Shown: positions 5,454 through 6,526 of the stretch, piece by piece
Numbering within the stretch: position 1 is the stretch's first letter
Layout: each line of letters begins with the position of its first letter
Assembly (NCBI GenBank): GCA_021159225.1
Contig: JAGGSE010000046.1
Coordinates: 1 to 6,526 of the forward strand
Direction of reading: 5' to 3'
DNA length: 6,526 nucleotides
Source of the DNA: a bacterium
GTDB lineage: Bacteria > Patescibacteriota > Minisyncoccia > Minisyncoccales > JAGGSE01
Translations under genes and position numbers: made by a program
The notes under the pieces: generated by a model
Seen by the model: the letters and a program-made list of their open reading frames with translations, nothing else
Database searches by the model: none
What the model was told of the DNA's origin: nothing

Positions 5454-5525
5454 CGGGGAGTGGATTTGAACCACTGACCTGTGGGTTATGGGCCCACCGG
5501 GCACTCCTAGCTGCCCTACCCCGCT
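5451..5525 (-). tRNA. Initiator tRNA-Met (CAT anticodon)
   Basis: A 75-base cloverleaf: acceptor AGCGGGG/CCCCGCT (7 bp) with discriminator A, T8-A9, D stem GGGC/GCCC with a 10-base loop containing GG, anticodon stem GTGGG/CCCAC around the loop CCCATAA, variable loop AGGTC, and T stem AGTGG/CCACT around TTCAAAT. The anticodon is CAT. Two features mark the initiator: the A1:U72 pair at the top of the acceptor and three consecutive G:C pairs (GGG/CCC) closing the anticodon stem. No CCA is encoded, so it must be added after transcription, and there is no intron. Position 33 is C instead of the usual U. The last 3 bases overlap the stop codon of the PfkB gene on the other strand. A BRE/TATA promoter lies about 30 bases upstream. 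Confidence 0.95.
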
Positions 5526-5555
5526 GTACCTATATATAAAATGGGAGAGGTGCTG

Positions 5556-5571
5556 TTTAAAAATCTTTCCA
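5556..5571 (-). promoter_or_regulatory. Promoter of the initiator tRNA gene
   Basis: The minus strand reads GGAAAGATTTTTAAA: a BRE (GGAAAGA) joined to TTTTTAAA (5563-5556). With the 22-base spacing seen at other genes here, transcription would begin near 5534 and leave a 5' leader of about nine bases before the mature tRNA. The nearer TTTATATA at 5540-5533 would start transcription inside the tRNA, so it is unlikely to be the box. Confidence 0.65.
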
Positions 5572-5641
5572 TAATCGAAGTATTGTGTTGAAATATGCTA
5601 AAGAGATCGAGGAAAAACTATGTATTACATGTCCACTTTGG

Positions 5642-5654
5642 TTTTTTTCTTTTT
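5642..5654 (+). terminator. T-run that may end the plus-strand array
   Basis: A T7-C-T5 tract follows the kinase gene by about 190 bases, after the antisense tRNA. No stem precedes it. It is the first strong plus-strand T-run after the kinase stop and lies just before the antisense winged-helix gene. Weak evidence. Confidence 0.35.
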
Positions 5655-5664
5655 GATAAGAGCA

Positions 5665-5934
5665 TTATTCTATATTCAGCAGATCTTCAAGCTTCTGTTT
5701 CAGAATCCTTCCTTTTTCAGTGAGCTTATACCTTTTAATTCTTCCCTCTTTCTTATGCTCCACAAGACCGAGTTTTTCAAACTCCTTCAACCTTGTACTC
5801 ACATAACTGTACATGCATCCAACTTTATTACGGATCTTTGCTGTGTACTCCTCACCTTCTATATTAAGGAAGATCCTTAATGTCGTTCCATTGAAAAAAA
5901 GATCAATCAGATCATCTTTTTTTATCTCTTTCAT
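5665..5934 (-). CDS. Small winged-helix DNA-binding regulator
   Basis: An 89-residue protein that is almost entirely one winged helix-turn-helix domain: helix 1 at about 6-24 (KDDLIDLFFNGTTLRIFLNI), helix 2 at 29-37 (EYTAKIRNK), recognition helix at 41-55 (MYSYVSTRLKEFEKL) leading to GLVEH, a basic wing KKEGRIKRYKLTEKG (61-75), and a C-terminal helix that could dimerise. The pattern is MarR/ArsR-like; I cannot assign a ligand or a named family. No cysteine pair or other metal site is evident. The ATG is 23 bases after TTTATATA, so the mRNA is probably leaderless. Between box and start lies a 12-base word shared with the leader of the secreted-protein gene, in a position where a bound protein would block transcription; self-repression is therefore plausible. 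It is 65 bp from the Bat-type gene upstream but has its own promoter. Confidence 0.85.
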   Translation of the reverse strand: MKEIKKDDLIDLFFNGTTLRIFLNIEGEEYTAKIRNKVGCMYSYVSTRLKEFEKLGLVEHKKEGRIKRYKLTEKGRILKQKLEDLLNIE

Positions 5935-5943
5935 GATAGTTAC

Positions 5944-5955
5944 TGTACATCAAGG
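5944..5955 (-). promoter_or_regulatory. Possible operator CCTTGATGTACA
   Basis: This 12-base word lies between the TATA box and the expected transcription start of the winged-helix gene and matches 814-825 exactly. A single 12-base match in a window this size can arise by chance; its location in two promoter or leader regions is what makes it notable. Confidence 0.35.
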
Positions 5956-5956
5956 G

Positions 5957-5964
5957 TATATAAA
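5957..5964 (-). promoter_or_regulatory. TATA box of the winged-helix gene
   Basis: TTTATATA on the minus strand (AAGA upstream could serve as BRE) ends 23 bases before the ATG at 5934. This fits a leaderless transcript. Confidence 0.65.
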
Positions 5965-5999
5965 TCTTGTCTTTTCTGTAGTTTGGTATTAGATTAGTT

Positions 6000-6526
6000 T
6001 CAGTACCCCGCCAGAATAGATGAAATTATACGCTTTTCAGCTTTTCTCAAATGTTCTACTGCTGTTGCTTTACTTATTCCCAGTTTTTTTGCGAGTTCTT
6101 TGCTAGTTATTTTTCTCGGAATATCATAGTATCCATTTTTCTTTGCAGCAATGAGAACTTCCTTCTGTTTTTCTGTTAAAACTGATAGAATATCGTGTTC
6201 CGGGAAGTTCACTTTTTGAAAATGAATATGTTTTACAGCTCCAAATATTTTAATTACCTTCAGGAATTTCTTAAGATTATCATTGTCACTGATAAATGAA
6301 AGTACGATCTTTTCCTTTGAAACAAAGGCAGGAAGGGTGTATATAACATCAAAATTAAATAGTTTAAAAATTTTCATAAGTTTCTTTTTGTATTTTACCT
6401 TGATCAAACAGGTATATTTGTTGTTCTCTTCTTTTAAAACATCGAGGATTACCGCTCCCTCCGGTAAACTTAAATCTTTTAGCGTAAATCCTTCCTTCAT
6501 CTTTATATCAGCTATTACTATCTTTA
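6000..6526 (-). CDS. Bat-type HTH transcriptional regulator (5' end outside window)
   Basis: The C-terminal part is the HTH_10 (Bat) domain: LTEKQKEVLIAAKKNGYYDIPRKITSKELAKKLGISKATAVEHLRKAEKRII. The LT-x-x-Q, GYYD-x-PR and helix-turn-helix elements are in their usual order. The N-terminal part alternates strands and helices, as the ligand-sensing region of these archaeal regulators does, but no cofactor site is recognisable. An ATG at 6500 is possible, but the frame stays open eight more codons to the window edge (KIVIADIK), these residues look like the first strand of the domain, and no ribosome binding site precedes that ATG. The gene most likely starts beyond 6526. The known role of the family is transcription activation in haloarchaea (Bat, for bacterio-opsin); many members elsewhere are uncharacterised. 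It ends 65 bp before the winged-helix gene on the same strand. Confidence 0.88.
   Translation of the reverse strand, partial: KIVIADIKMKEGFTLKDLSLPEGAVILDVLKEENNKYTCLIKVKYKKKLMKIFKLFNFDVIYTLPAFVSKEKIVLSFISDNDNLKKFLKVIKIFGAVKHIHFQKVNFPEHDILSVLTEKQKEVLIAAKKNGYYDIPRKITSKELAKKLGISKATAVEHLRKAEKRIISSILAGY

Noticed and set aside
5531..5540. TATATATAAA as the tRNA promoter
   Set aside because: It is too close: initiation 22-25 bases downstream would fall inside the tRNA. The BRE-TATA at 5556-5571 has the right distance.
5806..5814. ACTGTACAT inside the winged-helix gene as a further operator copy
   Set aside because: It matches the promoter site at only nine bases and encodes the start of the recognition helix, so coincidence is the simpler view.
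5620..5880. Open frame of 86 codons on the plus strand
   Set aside because: It overlaps the winged-helix gene in antisense, begins at a T-rich tract, and has no promoter or domain.
1..6526. CRISPR array, insertion sequence, toxin-antitoxin pair or defence island
   Set aside because: No regularly spaced repeats, transposase motifs, terminal inverted repeats or defence-type domains were seen. The genes are mostly housekeeping, and no stretch looked clearly foreign in base composition by eye.

Overview
The window looks archaeal and is AT-rich. The evidence is a set of BRE/TATA promoters placed for leaderless transcripts, an initiator tRNA with an A1:U72 pair and no encoded CCA, a C-terminal HTH of the Bat type, and a CDP-alcohol phosphatidyltransferase of the kind that makes archaeal inositol lipids. 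A euryarchaeote, possibly near the Thermoplasmata or DHVE2 group, is my best guess, but the sequence alone does not prove the lineage.

Layout. Positions 1-741 (minus) hold the N-terminal part of a secreted protein with carboxypeptidase-regulatory-like beta-sandwich domains; it runs off the left edge. Positions 742-1054 hold no convincing gene. They carry two copies of one promoter, an inverted repeat and a dyad, plus the terminator of the next gene. Positions 1055-2762 (minus) are a two-gene operon: a small NfeD-like membrane protein and, overlapping it, an M18 metalloaminopeptidase. A 50-bp divergent gap with one central TATA box leads to a plus-strand array at 2813-5453: protein-L-isoaspartate methyltransferase (pcm), a GNAT acetyltransferase, a CDP-alcohol phosphatidyltransferase, and a PfkB-family kinase joined to it by an ATGA overlap. 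Positions 5451-5525 (minus) are the initiator tRNA-Met, overlapping the kinase stop codon. Then come two minus-strand regulators: a small winged-helix protein (5665-5934) and a Bat-type HTH protein (6000 to the right edge) whose start is outside the window.

How the genes fit together. Most are independent housekeeping units. First genes of units appear leaderless, with TATA boxes 22-23 nt before the ATG. Internal genes, and the secreted protein with its long leader, use strong Shine-Dalgarno sites. The one clear functional link is the phosphatidyltransferase-kinase pair. If the kinase acts on myo-inositol, it could supply the inositol phosphate headgroup for the lipid synthase; this is an inference. 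A second possible link is a 12-bp word shared by the winged-helix gene's promoter and the leader of the secreted-protein gene, which could be a regulator's binding site.

I found no CRISPR array, insertion sequence, defence system or obvious foreign island. This is mostly an ordinary chromosomal region with some interesting promoter architecture.
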